DNA of 64,000 nt from Cryptomeria japonica. Its lineage: Eukaryota; Streptophyta; Pinopsida; Cupressales; Cupressaceae. Each line of letters begins with the position of its first letter. Position 1 is the stretch's first letter. The stretch spans positions 18,426,285-18,490,284 of the forward strand of contig NC_081413.1 of the NCBI RefSeq assembly GCF_030272615.1, read 5' to 3'. The position numbers were made by a program, and so were the translations under genes. Below, in pieces: positions 46,207-57,679 of this stretch. The notes below the pieces were generated by a model, which was not told the origin of the DNA, made no database searches, and saw only the letters and a list, made by a program, of their open reading frames with translations.

Positions 46207-47387
46207 CGACAGAGGAAAATTTTAAAATTGTAACCGAAAAAGAAATTTTAGACTTGTGGAAGTCCACCAAATCAGCTAACAATTTTTTTTGTTTGCTTGC
46301 AGGACTCTGATAATTTCTTGCAGGTGGAGCGGAGACGCTTTTCTTTTTTAAATCGATTTCTTTTGTTGACCTCAAAATCGAACATTTACTTTGTTGACCA
46401 TTTCCCTTTCATAAATTAGAAAATCATTGATTTGCCCGGATAAAAATGAACATCATGTTTTGTGGAGCAACATCTCCACATAGATTTTAGCAAAATCACT
46501 GATTTGAAAGGATGAAATACAATTGATTGCTCTGTCTCGAAAGTGGTAGGAATATGCTCTCCCCTTAACTGGGTGATCAAAAATCCAGACCATTCTTACA
46601 GCTTTATTTCATTCAAGCAATAAATCCTTTAGCAGGCCTGCCTTCCCGAGGAGTTGCAATCAACTCTTAAAGCCGTTTATGGCCGGTGTGAAGGGAACGA
46701 CCTATGTGGGGAACGACTTTGACGCCAAGAATTCCAACCCACTATAATCAAATGTGGAAAGTGACAAAAGTCCTTTTCAACGGTTGCGCGCAGTGATTAG
46801 CCTTCCCCCAGTATCCTCGAGATACGTAAAGCCTTTGTTCTAAAGGTTGGGAAGCCTCCTGAGGGAGTTTATCACTGATGGCTGAATAGGAAGCCTGATT
46901 AAGAACCATAGATTTAGAAACTTTGAACCGAATCAGTAACCAAACATTTGTAACATCATAGTGCAAGGGTGGGGAAGAATCCGCCCCCAAGATTACTCAC
47001 CATATATCTCCCAAGATAACTACTCAACTGTGAAGCAATTCACTTTGAGTTAACTTCTGGCAAAAGACAAAAAAACGGGCGCCCCCTAGGGGGTGACACG
47101 GCTGTTTGAGCTGACGGAGTATCGAGACTAGTGGGCTATGATGTTATTTATGACCCTTGAATAAAGAGTCTTTCTGAAGTGTATTACTTGTATCCAAACT
47201 TGTTAAAACATTAGGGATTTGAACACATCCTCACAGAACATACACTTTTTGTTAGATTAGGCAAAATGGTTGTACTTTTTGTGCCGTGCTTGCAGTTATT
47301 ACTTCATAAAATCATCCATCGCACTTGAAAATTTCTCAACAAAAATAAAAAACCTCAAGAAATCACCCAAACGGAAAAATCAGGGCA
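46207..47387 (+). other. Leader segment between the two repeat arrays
   Basis: Non-coding. It contains GGGCGCCCCCTAGGGGGTGACAC-type dyad sequence near 47078-47099, followed by GGCTGTTTGAGCTGACGGAG. This resembles the long untranslated leaders of plant Tat elements in general. No frame is convincing. Confidence 0.5.
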
Positions 47388-48046
47388 GTCTAGCGCATAA
47401 GAACAACATCTTAGCGCGTGGAAGACTTTTGTTAGCGCATCCAAACCTCACATTAGCACGTAAAATTAAAAACAGTAGCGTTTTATCCTCAGGCAAAAAT
47501 AGTAACAATCCTTTAGCGCATCCACAACACAGTCTAGCGCTTCGCAGCAACCTCTTAGCGCATGACAACCAAGTATTAGTGCATAAAACAAAACAGTTAG
47601 CGCTTCTAAAGCCCAGTGTACCGCGTGAATTTTTCAAAAAAAATTCAATAATCATTTTCAACAGTCCTACTTTCAGCGCGTGGTAGCAACAACTTAGCGC
47701 GTAGCATACATACATTAGCGCATTCACTCAAACAGTTAGCGTGTATCAAGCCCAATGTAGTGCGTAGCTTTTTCAAACAAAATCCACAACAAATTTCATT
47801 GGTCCTAACTTTAGCACGTGGAAGAGACAGCTTAGCGCATAGAAACCATATTTTAGCTCATTTATTCCAACAGTTAGCGCATTTAAAACCCAGTCTAGCG
47901 CGTAGATTTTTCACCAGTTAAACAAAATTTTTCCAAAAACCAAACTTTAGCGCGTATCTTGGGACAGATTAGTGCGTGGGATCATTCCTTTAGCGCATCC
48001 GGTAAATTCAGTAGCGCATGTAAACTCTGTTTTAGCGCGTGATCTA
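47388..48046 (+). repeat. Leader repeat array 2 with ~137-bp higher-order units
   Basis: Seventeen exact AGCGC cores and about ten one-base variants. The short units group into longer ones: 47671-47808 and 47809-47944 each hold five cores followed by a TTTTTCA...CAAAA spacer, and a related block lies at 47506-47670, with a shorter one after 47945. The frames reading LAH/LAR here are products of the repeat. Confidence 0.82.
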
Positions 48047-48891
48047 AGGCCGAAAAACAGAGAGTCCAAAACTGAAAATTTTGAAAATTTCAAAAACATT
48101 TTAGAAGACTTTTTTTCATCAAAAATCATCTTTTATCAAACCAGAGTGACAAAAACAAACTATTAAAAACTTTTCTCAAGCTAAATTTGTGTTAAACAAA
48201 GTTGTCCAAATCCTAAACAAATCGCACAATAGAGGATGTCTCTCCTATCATAAATCCGGAAAATTTTCATCATCAGTGTCATCAAAATCCTTTACCATCT
48301 TATGGATTTTTATCTCAAAACACTTGTTTAAAATTCTCAAATCGTCAAATCCAATTTCCAGATCGGGAAGCTTTTATCCATATCATTTGACACACTTTAT
48401 CGTGAAGGGGCAGCCTTCACTCTGATAAAGTAAGATTTGAAATTTCCAAAACAAGAATCAACTGAATCGAAACCAATCAAAGGAAATCATTGATCACTCT
48501 TGCATGACTAATCCCCTTATTCTGAGAAGAAAGAACCTCTATCGTAACATCACGTTAAAGAAACGACAACCTAGTTTTTCCAAATTCATCAGGTGAAATA
48601 AGTTTTTATACATCAATCGTCAACTCTTCAAATCTCATCGGGTATTCCTTCATCACGTCAAATGTTATATCCAAAACAAATCTAGCGAATTTGACAAGGA
48701 ACCCTTGAAGACAAGAGCATACTGTCAAAAGTCTGCTTTTAATCAAACCATAAACCGCGGCGGAAAAATCAATCCAGCATTCTTGCCCGACGAGTGCATC
48801 ACATATAACACATCTTGACTAGAACCACCAACGCCTGAGCAACACACCGAGGAGGCTTTTGTACCTTTCATCACTGAAAGCTTCTATTAAA

Positions 48892-50880
48892 ATGCCTGTT
48901 ACTCGCTCTCAACGAGACAAACAAAGTGAGGCACACGCAGAATCAAGTATGAATCGCAGATTATCAAATCCTTTTGAAGTTCCACCCGTAGAAGAACCTA
49001 AAATTACTGAAGCCCTTCTTAGGGAATGTCAAGTAAATCCCGCCTTCCAAAAACTTGTCGAAAAGCTCATGGAAAATGACAAAGAAAAATATTTGTTGAT
49101 GCTCACAAGCAAGGGCGTTAAACTTCCTAAAGATTTCGACCCAAATCTTTTTCAAACCGGATCTCAGCAATATGCATCTCAAGAACAAAACCGAGAAGAA
49201 GAAACTCACATACCTGAACAACATAACTTTGAAAAACACATTCCAGAACAACGCATACCAGAAATGCGAATACCTGAACTAGAAACACCAGAGCAACATA
49301 TACCATTTACCACTCCTTTTCAGCTGAGAACCAATACAAGGCAAGAACTTTTTTCTCGGCAAGACAATGCACCCTTGATTGCTCTTACTCAACAAATGCA
49401 AATGTTGCAAAGGCAAATACAGGATATGCAACAAGGGACAACAATGCAGTACTCTTTAAACGAAATCTATCCTTATCCATTTGACAGAAGCTTGAACATG
49501 GTACCTTTTCCTCCAAACTCAGACGTTCCCAAATTTGATAAATATGATGGGAAAAGTGATCCCCGGGATCATGTTCGAGAATTTTGCACACTAAGCCTTG
49601 AATTTGCTCATGATGACACCTATTTGATGAGATTATTCCCCAGAAGCTTGGGTGGGCAAACTATGGAATGGTTATCCAAAATTTCGCCACCTGTTAGATC
49701 ATTTGATGAGTTGGTTAACCAATTCATCACCCACTATTCCTACAACATCCAACATGCCATAACCATGCTAGATGTTTGCAACACCAAACAAAAGAACAAT
49801 GAAACATTCATGGCATTCCTTCAATGCTGGAGACGCATGGTCTCCAGATATCCTCGAGATATTCCTGAAAAAGAGAAAATGGAAATCTTCATTGATAACT
49901 TGAATGGCGAAATGAGTTACAGACTCAAAGTTCAATGCATACCATCTTTCGCTAAATTGATTGAAAATGGCATTCAAGTAGAGGAAGCATGTGTTAAAAA
50001 GGGAACACTCAAATTCTACAAGGAAGGAACAAACTCATCAAACTACAATAACCAAAACAACACCAACTTTGAAAAATCTCGATTTTGGACTCGAAACAAA
50101 AATGAAGGCAACAATGAATCACATGATACTAAATCGAAACAACCAGTGCTTGCATTATCTGGAAATCCTCAGAACACGAAAAATCCTAAAAATTCTACTC
50201 CCAGTGCTAACACATATGCACAAAACACTGATCAAGGACAATTCAACACAAACAATACCAACGATAATCAAGGCAAAAACATGAATCCAGGACCTAACAA
50301 CAATCCACGCAACAACACGAACAATTTCCAAAAGTGTATCTTCACACCACTGGGACAATCACTAGAATCAGCATTCAGAGAACTTTTGGCAAACAAGATT
50401 CTTTCTTTACCGCCACTCAACAATTATGAACCCCCAATCAAACCACCTTGGTGGAATGATTCACACTATTGTGATTTCCATCGCAACAAGGGTCATAGAA
50501 CAAACGAATGCATGAGATTGAAACACATAGTCCAGGACATGATTGATCGAGGTGACTTAACGGTCGATGGTCTCAAAACAAATGATGATCACGGAGCCTT
50601 TAAAAATCCTCTCCCAAATTACAACAAGGATGGAGCATCTACTTCAGATGATACACGCGGAGCTCGTATTAATCACATCTACAATAACACTATCAACCAT
50701 ATATCAGCTGAAGATCATCAAGTAAATGTCATCACCATACAAGGTCAGCGTGATCATGAATCTGTTAATGTAACAACCTGCACTCAGAAATATGTCTTGA
50801 AGGGACATACTACACCTGCAACTACCACACCAAAAATCCAATATGACCTGGTTAGCCAACTACGCAAGACTCCAGCTTAG
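48892..50880 (+). pseudogene. Tat gag
   Basis: Gag of about 660 residues from ATG 48892 (MPVTRSQRDKQ); the earlier in-frame TTG at 48859 is not needed. A repeated Ile-Pro-Glu motif (HIPEQ, RIPEM, RIPEL) occurs at about residues 112-145, then a Gln/Met-rich helix, the gag core (YPYPFDRSLN, DPRDHVREF, MRLFPRSLGG), an Asn-rich linker (about residues 380-490) and a CHHC zinc knuckle (CDFHRNKGHRTNEC) near 50470. The TAG at 50878-50880 is in frame with the protease region, so gag and pol were probably one frame. Confidence 0.88.
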
Positions 50881-53070
50881 ATATCTATCCTGGAATTATT
50901 GAAACTATCACCCAAGCACAAATACATATTGGAGCAAGCATTATTGGAAACAAATGTACCTCAAAATCTAGATACAGACAGATTTCAAGCCATGGTCGCC
51001 CATATGACAGGACCTCATAACCTCACCTTCTCCAAGCATGATAATACTTCCTTGAGTCATCCACATAATACTCCTCTCCATATTGAAGTCATTGTTTGCA
51101 AACACCGAGTCAAAAGAGTCCTAATAGATGGAGGAGCTGGTCTTAATATATGTACTTTAAAGCTTATTCGTGCATTAGGCTTCTCAGAAGAATCTATTGA
51201 CCCTTGCAAGAAAATTACCATAAAGGCATATGATGATGAGGAAAGGTCCTCTAAAGGCACAATGATATTACCTATTCAAGTAGGCCCAGTACAAAAGGAT
51301 ACTATTTGTCAAGTCTTAGATATTGATCTAACCTACAATATTTTGTTAGGATGACCCTAGATACATGAAATGCAAGCAGTACCTTCTACTTATCACCAGT
51401 GTGTCAAGTTTCCTTATGATGGACAAGAAATCTCCATATCTACTGATCACAATCCATTTCAACATTGCAATACAATGGGGGCAGCCCAGGACAGTTTGGT
51501 TCCTCATAATAGAGAAAAGCAGCAATCTTCAACATCAGATCCACAAATAGCAAAATCCAACTCCTTATGGGGAGACTTCAAGCAGAAAATGCAAATCAAA
51601 GACCAAGGCATGAGAGAATACTCTTTGGAGCCTTTATGTTTGGCAAAATTGCCGACCTCACCTAGATCACATGGTTTGCCTACTACATCAACACAACTGG
51701 CTACTCAGCCCATCACTACATTTGATGGTACCTTCATCCAATTAGGTACTCTAGCACATGAATCAGAAGACAAAGATGTTCTTAGCTAGTTATACAAAGA
51801 TGAAGAAGAAAATCATAGAGCAGCTGCTCTGGACATTATTCTACCAACACACATGTATGGAAAAGGCTACTTAATCATGAAACAAATGGGATATGGCGGT
51901 AAAGGACCTATTGGCAAATGCAAAGAAGGAGTCACTGAACCTATAGATCTTCCTTCACAACCTAGCAGAAACAAAGCAGGATTGGGTTCTAAACTCACGT
52001 TCCTATTGAAGTGGCCGCCTCACCTACCTATCAAACCTCAATGGAAAGTAAAGACACCATACAAAGAAGAATCCTGGCAGGAAGCACTTTTTGAATCAAC
52101 AGAAACAATCCGCAAGGCATGGGAACATCAAGATCAAAAGTTACATCAGGAAAAACTTCTAAGTCATAAGAAGGCCCTATTTGCAATAGTAGCTCATATT
52201 CAAACACCAATATCTCAAGAACAAATCAGGACATCTCTAAATACCGTTATTCCTCCCCGAGAAAGTATAGTCTATGAACAAATCCAGCAAGTAGAAGACG
52301 GATCTGATACAGAATCTACAAAAACCATCAAAATGGTATCCATCATCAAAGATTTGTTTTCACCATGCAACACACCTGTTTATAGCACAGATAGAATCTG
52401 GGATGATGCTTATGAGACAGATTCCAATGAATATGAATGGGGTACCTGCTCTAATGCTACTACTGATATCCTGGATGATACTGATTCTATATCCCTTTCT
52501 CAGGAAGAACATAACGCAGAGGATAGACCTCTTGAATTTGGACCACAACATATCTATGACGCTCAGGAAAGTGAACAGAAACATTATGAACAAGTCTATG
52601 TGGAAGATGATACCATCGAGGACCTCGACGAAATCCTAAATTTCTTCAAACCCAAGACCCATCATGATGAAAACTCTATCCTAACACTTACGGTAGCCGA
52701 ACTTGATCCACCCAACGATTCCTTACCACTTGTCTTTCCTGACCTCATCGACTAGGACGAACCTGAAACAAATGATATACCAATTTTCCCAGATGATGCA
52801 TCTATTATCCATTACCTATGTACCGTAAATCCAGAAATAGGCTCTACTAGTGAACAAAATAATGATATCTGTCAATCAGGAAGTGCCAAGTCTCTCAGTC
52901 GCAAAAATGAACCAAATAAAGAATCTAATGCTGAAAACCAGTCAATAGCAGCTCTAGATCATAAAAAAGTAAAAATAAAGGACGCATCGGAGGGTGAAAA
53001 CCTTTTTGAGGCACCTAACGATGGGAGACTTGACACTCTTCCTGAGCACTTTCATGAGCGATCGCCCATA
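50881..53070 (+). pseudogene. Tat protease, G-patch and acidic linker
   Basis: Continues the gag frame. The protease has RVLIDGGAGLNICTL near 51120 and NILLG near 51345. The G-patch reads MYGKGYLIMKQMGYGGKGPI, then NKAGLGS, near 51853-52000. A long acidic linker (52250-52750) leads to RT. Stops: TGA 51352-51354, TAG 51358-51360 (Trp in the left Tat copy), TAG 51787-51789 (Trp in that copy) and TAG 52753-52755. There are no frameshifts. Confidence 0.85.
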
Positions 53071-55005
53071 TTGATTGAGCCCACTCAATCAATCAACATT
53101 GGTACCACAGAAGCAGCCAGAAATATACATCTTGCAGAATCTCTGATAGAGGAAGAAAGATCGGCATTCATCATCTTCTTTAAAGAACAACAAATCAACT
53201 TTGCTTGGTCATATGCTGATATGCCCGGAGTAGATCCACACTTAATCATGCATCACTTGTCCATCTCTATAGGAGTTAAGCCAGTCAAGCAAAAGCTACA
53301 AAAGATGAATCCACAGGTGGCACTCATGGTCAAAACTGAACTAAAGAAATTATTAGACATCGGATTCATCCGACCCATTGACTATGCAGAATGGATATCC
53401 AATATCGTTCCAGTATCAAAACCGGATGGTAGTATCAGAATATGCACTGACTTCAGAGACGTCAACAAAGCTTGTCTAAAAGATGACTTTCCTCTGCCAA
53501 GTATCGACATAATTGTAGATCTCACAGCAGGCCATGCAATGCTCTCACTAATGGATGGTTTCTCAGGCTATAACCAAATCAAGATAGCTCCTGAAGATCA
53601 AGATAAAACAGCATTCACCTGTCCTTGGGGGACGTACTGTTGGAATGTTATGCCTTTTGGCTTAAAGAATGCAGGGGCCACTTATCAAAGAGCAATGACC
53701 ACAATATTCCATGACATGATGCACACATTTATGGAAGACTATGTGGATGACTTACTAGCTAAATCCTTCACTAGAGCAGAACATCTTGGCATCCTAACAA
53801 AGATTTTTGATCGATTGAAAAAATTCCAAGTCAGGCTTAACCCTAAGAAGTGTGTCTTCGGGGTTACATTAGGCAAGTTACTATGCTACATAGTCTTAGC
53901 TAAGGGTATTGAAGTTGATCCAGCAAAGGTACAAGCCATTATGGAAATGCCACCACCACAGAATATTAGTCAACTTAGATCTCTATAGGGACGACTTCAA
54001 TCAATCCAGCGATTCATCGCTCAGCTAGCAGATAAAAGTCTACCATTTAACCATTTGCTACACAAAAATGTACCATTCAAATGGGAGGCTAAATGTGCAG
54101 AATCTTTTTATCAAATCAAACAGTACCTGATGAATCCACCAGTTCTAGTACCACCAGTCGCCGGAAAGCCACTTATTCTATATATCTCAACAACAGATAT
54201 TTCACTGGGGGCATTATTGGCACAAGAAGATCAACAAGGAAAGGAACGCGCCATATACTACATCAGTAGAACATTGAATGGCTATGAGCTCAACTATACC
54301 TTTATTGAAAAGGCTTGCCTAATAGTGGTCTTTGCATCTCAGAAGTTCCGACATTACATGCTAGCACACACCATCAAGCTAGTTGCGAAAATTGATCCTC
54401 TCAAATATCTACTCAGCAAGGCAGCTCTTACAGGCCGATTGGCTAAATGGGTCATGATTCTCAGTAAATTCGACATCCAATACATAGAAAGACGAGCCAT
54501 CAAAGGACAAGCAATTGCAGATCAGTTGGTCGAAGCACCGCTACCAGGCAAACAAACCATGGAGGTTGAATTTCCAGACAGGGATGTTTTTGCTCTTTCT
54601 ACTAAACAATGGACCCTATACTTTGACGGATCCTATACTCAACATGGTTCAGGTGCCGACATTCTGTTCATCACTCCTAAAGGACACACTATGCCCAAAT
54701 CATATAGACTTATGTTTCCATGCACAAATAATGTGGCTGAATATGAAGCACTGGTCATAGGCATCAAAATGGCTGTAGAATGGAAAATCACAGAGTTAAA
54801 AGTCTATGGAGACTCACAACTGGTCATTAATCAAATCAATAACAACTATCAGACAAAGGACGACAAGCTACTACCCTACAAACGAATGGTGGATGACTTC
54901 AAACAGTATTTTGTGCACATCACCTTTGAGCAAATACCAAGGTTGAACAATAAAGCAGCCGATGCAATGGCTACAATCGCTTCGCTACTACAAATTCCAG
55001 AGTAA
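53071..55005 (+). pseudogene. Tat reverse transcriptase and two RNase H domains
   Basis: RT spans about 53250-53960: FIRPIDYAEWISNIVPV, ICTDFRDVNKAC, MPFGLKNAGATYQRAM and the active site DYVDDLL near 53740. The first RNase H follows (54055-54540: LILYISTTDISLGALLAQ, IYYISRTL). A second, archaeal-like RNase H (54600-54990) has LYFDGSYTQHG, NNVAEYEAL, YGDSQLVI and ADAMA, giving the D-E-D-D set. This double RNase H is the mark of the Tat lineage. TAG at 53986-53988 lies between RT and RNase H, and TAG at 55003-55005 follows the second RNase H. Confidence 0.92.
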
Positions 55006-56361
55006 TAGAGTCGTTATGAGTTCCTGGTAGAGAAACTATTCTCCCCCGCCTATGACCACTCTGAATCCCATGTTATCTATGCCTTGACTGGTTCAGATTC
55101 TCCGTTATATGGACCAATATACGACTACCTCAAGCATAATATCTTACCCATTGACCAATCCCATAACCAAAAACGTAACTTTATCTGACAAGCTGCCCGT
55201 TATACCCTTACCGCTGATACTTTATATCATTGAGGTCTCAATGGTACTCTTCTTCGTTGCCTTGATCGTAATGATTCCGATTTGGCTTTACACGAGCTTC
55301 ATGAAGGTATTTGTGGCACACATTCAAGTGGCACTACTCTTGCTAAAAAGCTTCTAAGGATGGGATACTACTGGCCTACAATGGAGAAAGATTCATATCA
55401 CTTTGCCAAGAAATGTCCTAAATGCCAAATCCATGGCAATCTGATACATGCACCAGCACAGGAACTACAACCCTTTACAACATCATGGCCCTTTTGTCAG
55501 TGGGGACTGGACCTAGTTGGCAAAATTCATCCGTCCTCTTCAAATGGACACAAGTTCATTATAACAGCAACAGAATACTTTACCAAATGGATAGAAGTAG
55601 TTCCCATGACCACGGTGACTGGGAAACAAATTGCCTCTTTTATCCTAAATTATCTGATCTGCAGATATGGTATTCCAAGTTCAATCATCACAGATAATGG
55701 ACGGCCCTTGAAAAATCAAGATGTCCAAGAACTATGTGAAAAATTCAAAATCCAACATAGGTTCTCTACACCATATTACCCACAGGGAAATGGTTAAGCG
55801 GAAGCATCTAACAAGACAATACTGAAAATCCTCAAGAAAACAGTGAATGATGCAGGCAAAGATTGGCATGTACAACTCAATCCAGCACTTTGGGCGTACA
55901 GGACCAGCATCCACACACCTACAGGAGCAACACCATATTCATTGGTATATGGATCAGAGGCTATTTTACCCCTGGAGGTAGAGATCCCATCTCTCAGAGT
56001 CTCTTTGAAAGGCTTAATCCCAGATGAAGAGTATCGAGTTAATCGTCTACAAGAAATTGAGCTATTGGATGAACGACGCCAACATGCTTATACTCACCTC
56101 AAAGCATATCAGCAACGCATGTGCAGGAGCTACAATCACAAGGTCATTCCCCGCAACTTCAAGGTTGGTGACCTAGTCCTTAAAGAAAATCGAAGAAATC
56201 AGCAAGATCGAGAAAAGAAAGGGAAATTTGAACCTAACTGGTTGGGTCCCTATGTTATCATATCCGTTTATGGATCAGGTGCTTATCAGCTAACAAATTT
56301 TGAAGGAGATGTGCTCGACGAACCAACTAACAACATCCATCTAAAAAGGTACTATACTTAA
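55006..56361 (+). pseudogene. Tat integrase
   Basis: Zinc-binding HHCC (LHEGICGTH...CPKCQIH) near 55285-55430. The catalytic core has WGLDLVGK, ITDNGRP and AEASNK, so the D, D and E residues are kept. A GPY-like C-terminal part (NWLGPYVIISVYGSGAYQL) ends at 56361 (RYYT). Stops: TGA 55186-55188, TGA 55231-55233 and TAA 55795-55797 (just before AEASNK, where integrases usually have Gln). The phase is unbroken from 48892 to here. Confidence 0.9.
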
Positions 56362-57595
56362 AGTAGCCTAGTGCACGAAAAAAGCCCAAAACAAACAAAA
56401 AAATAAAAAAAATCAAGAAAAAGAAAAAAAAGCAACGTACAATAAAAACAAAGGGTGAAAACCTGGTACACATGCGCCCTTGTGAAAGAATGGCTCCTCT
56501 ATCTATTTCCATACCATGTTGTCCATACAAACACTATTGGCCATCGCCCGACACTTAACAAATATCCATTCAGGACATACTTAGCGTAATCAATATCCTG
56601 ATTTCTCTATAAATATCCTCGTACCACTAAAACACCATGGCTTGGAATCACTGTATGTATTCACATCAAGAGGCACACTCAGCAAGGGGCATGTAAATCG
56701 TATCAATATTGCAAACATTCAAGACATCAAGACTAAATGCAAAACTCACCAGCATGACATCCAACAAACAACTACGCTTCATTGCCAAAAAAAACCTACA
56801 CAAAACACAAAAACTACCAAGGATGGATGGATGATTTTCTGAAGTACTGAATGTTGCACTATAGCATAAAATCTTAAACTAGTTTTGCATTTTGAACTTT
56901 GTGCATTATTGGATTCTCTTCCTTGTCTCACTAAATGCTTCATAGCTAGAGATCGTGGGAAACTTCCAATATTTTCTTAGTCTTCTGTCTGGGAGGCGAT
57001 CACTTGTACTGTGTGAATACATGCCTCGAGACGTGATACGTCCAATATCACTGAAGGCTTGATTCCACTTCACACATACAAATGATCAAATCTTGTCTAT
57101 TTACGCAATACACACTCAGGTCGTCATGGTTCAATTATACTTTGACGCTTGTGCTATCTTGCAAAATCAAATATCATGTAAATTTTTCTCAGGTCATTAT
57201 GGTTCAATTATACCATTATGCTTGTATAAATTTTCAACATATCCTAAACAAATCAATGCTCAGTGATGATATTTACAAAGAAAGCAAAAATATGGTTATA
57301 TCGGATGGCAAATACAGAATGAGGGATGCTCCAAAAACAATTAGTTGCATATCATTTTACAATTAGTTGCACATCATTTTACAATTAGTTGCATACACAT
57401 CATTTAAAATCATTTACATATTACGATACATTTAGCAGCATATTAAAAACATACATCTCATTTTCAAGATACATCTTACAGCATATAAAAAGCATACATT
57501 CTGCATCATAACATTACATCATATATTTAAGCATTGCATCATCACATAAAATAAATGCATCCATATCAACACATCACATGATCAAAAATGGTGCC
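56362..57595. other. Gap between Tat pol and the PMD gene
   Basis: No gene. An A-rich stretch lies at 56380-56440. A diverged direct duplication (TCAGGTC(G/A)T(C/T)ATGGTTCAATTATAC) starts at 57117 and 57191. Three copies of ACAATTAGTTGCA at 57338-57395 form a 21-bp mini-array. Confidence 0.6.

Positions 57596-57675
<80 letters not shown>
57596..57675. repeat. (TA)n microsatellite, about 40 units
   Basis: Uninterrupted alternating TA. It adjoins the C-terminal end of the antisense PMD frame, which reads through it as Ile-Tyr repeats. Confidence 0.97.
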
Positions 57676-57677
<2 letters not shown>

Positions 57678-57679
57678 TA

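Noticed and set aside
45793-48046. Regularly spaced short repeats that might suggest a CRISPR array
   Set aside because: Cores are only 5-8 bp, spacing varies, spacers are related to each other in the higher-order unit, and the context is a plant retrotransposon leader.
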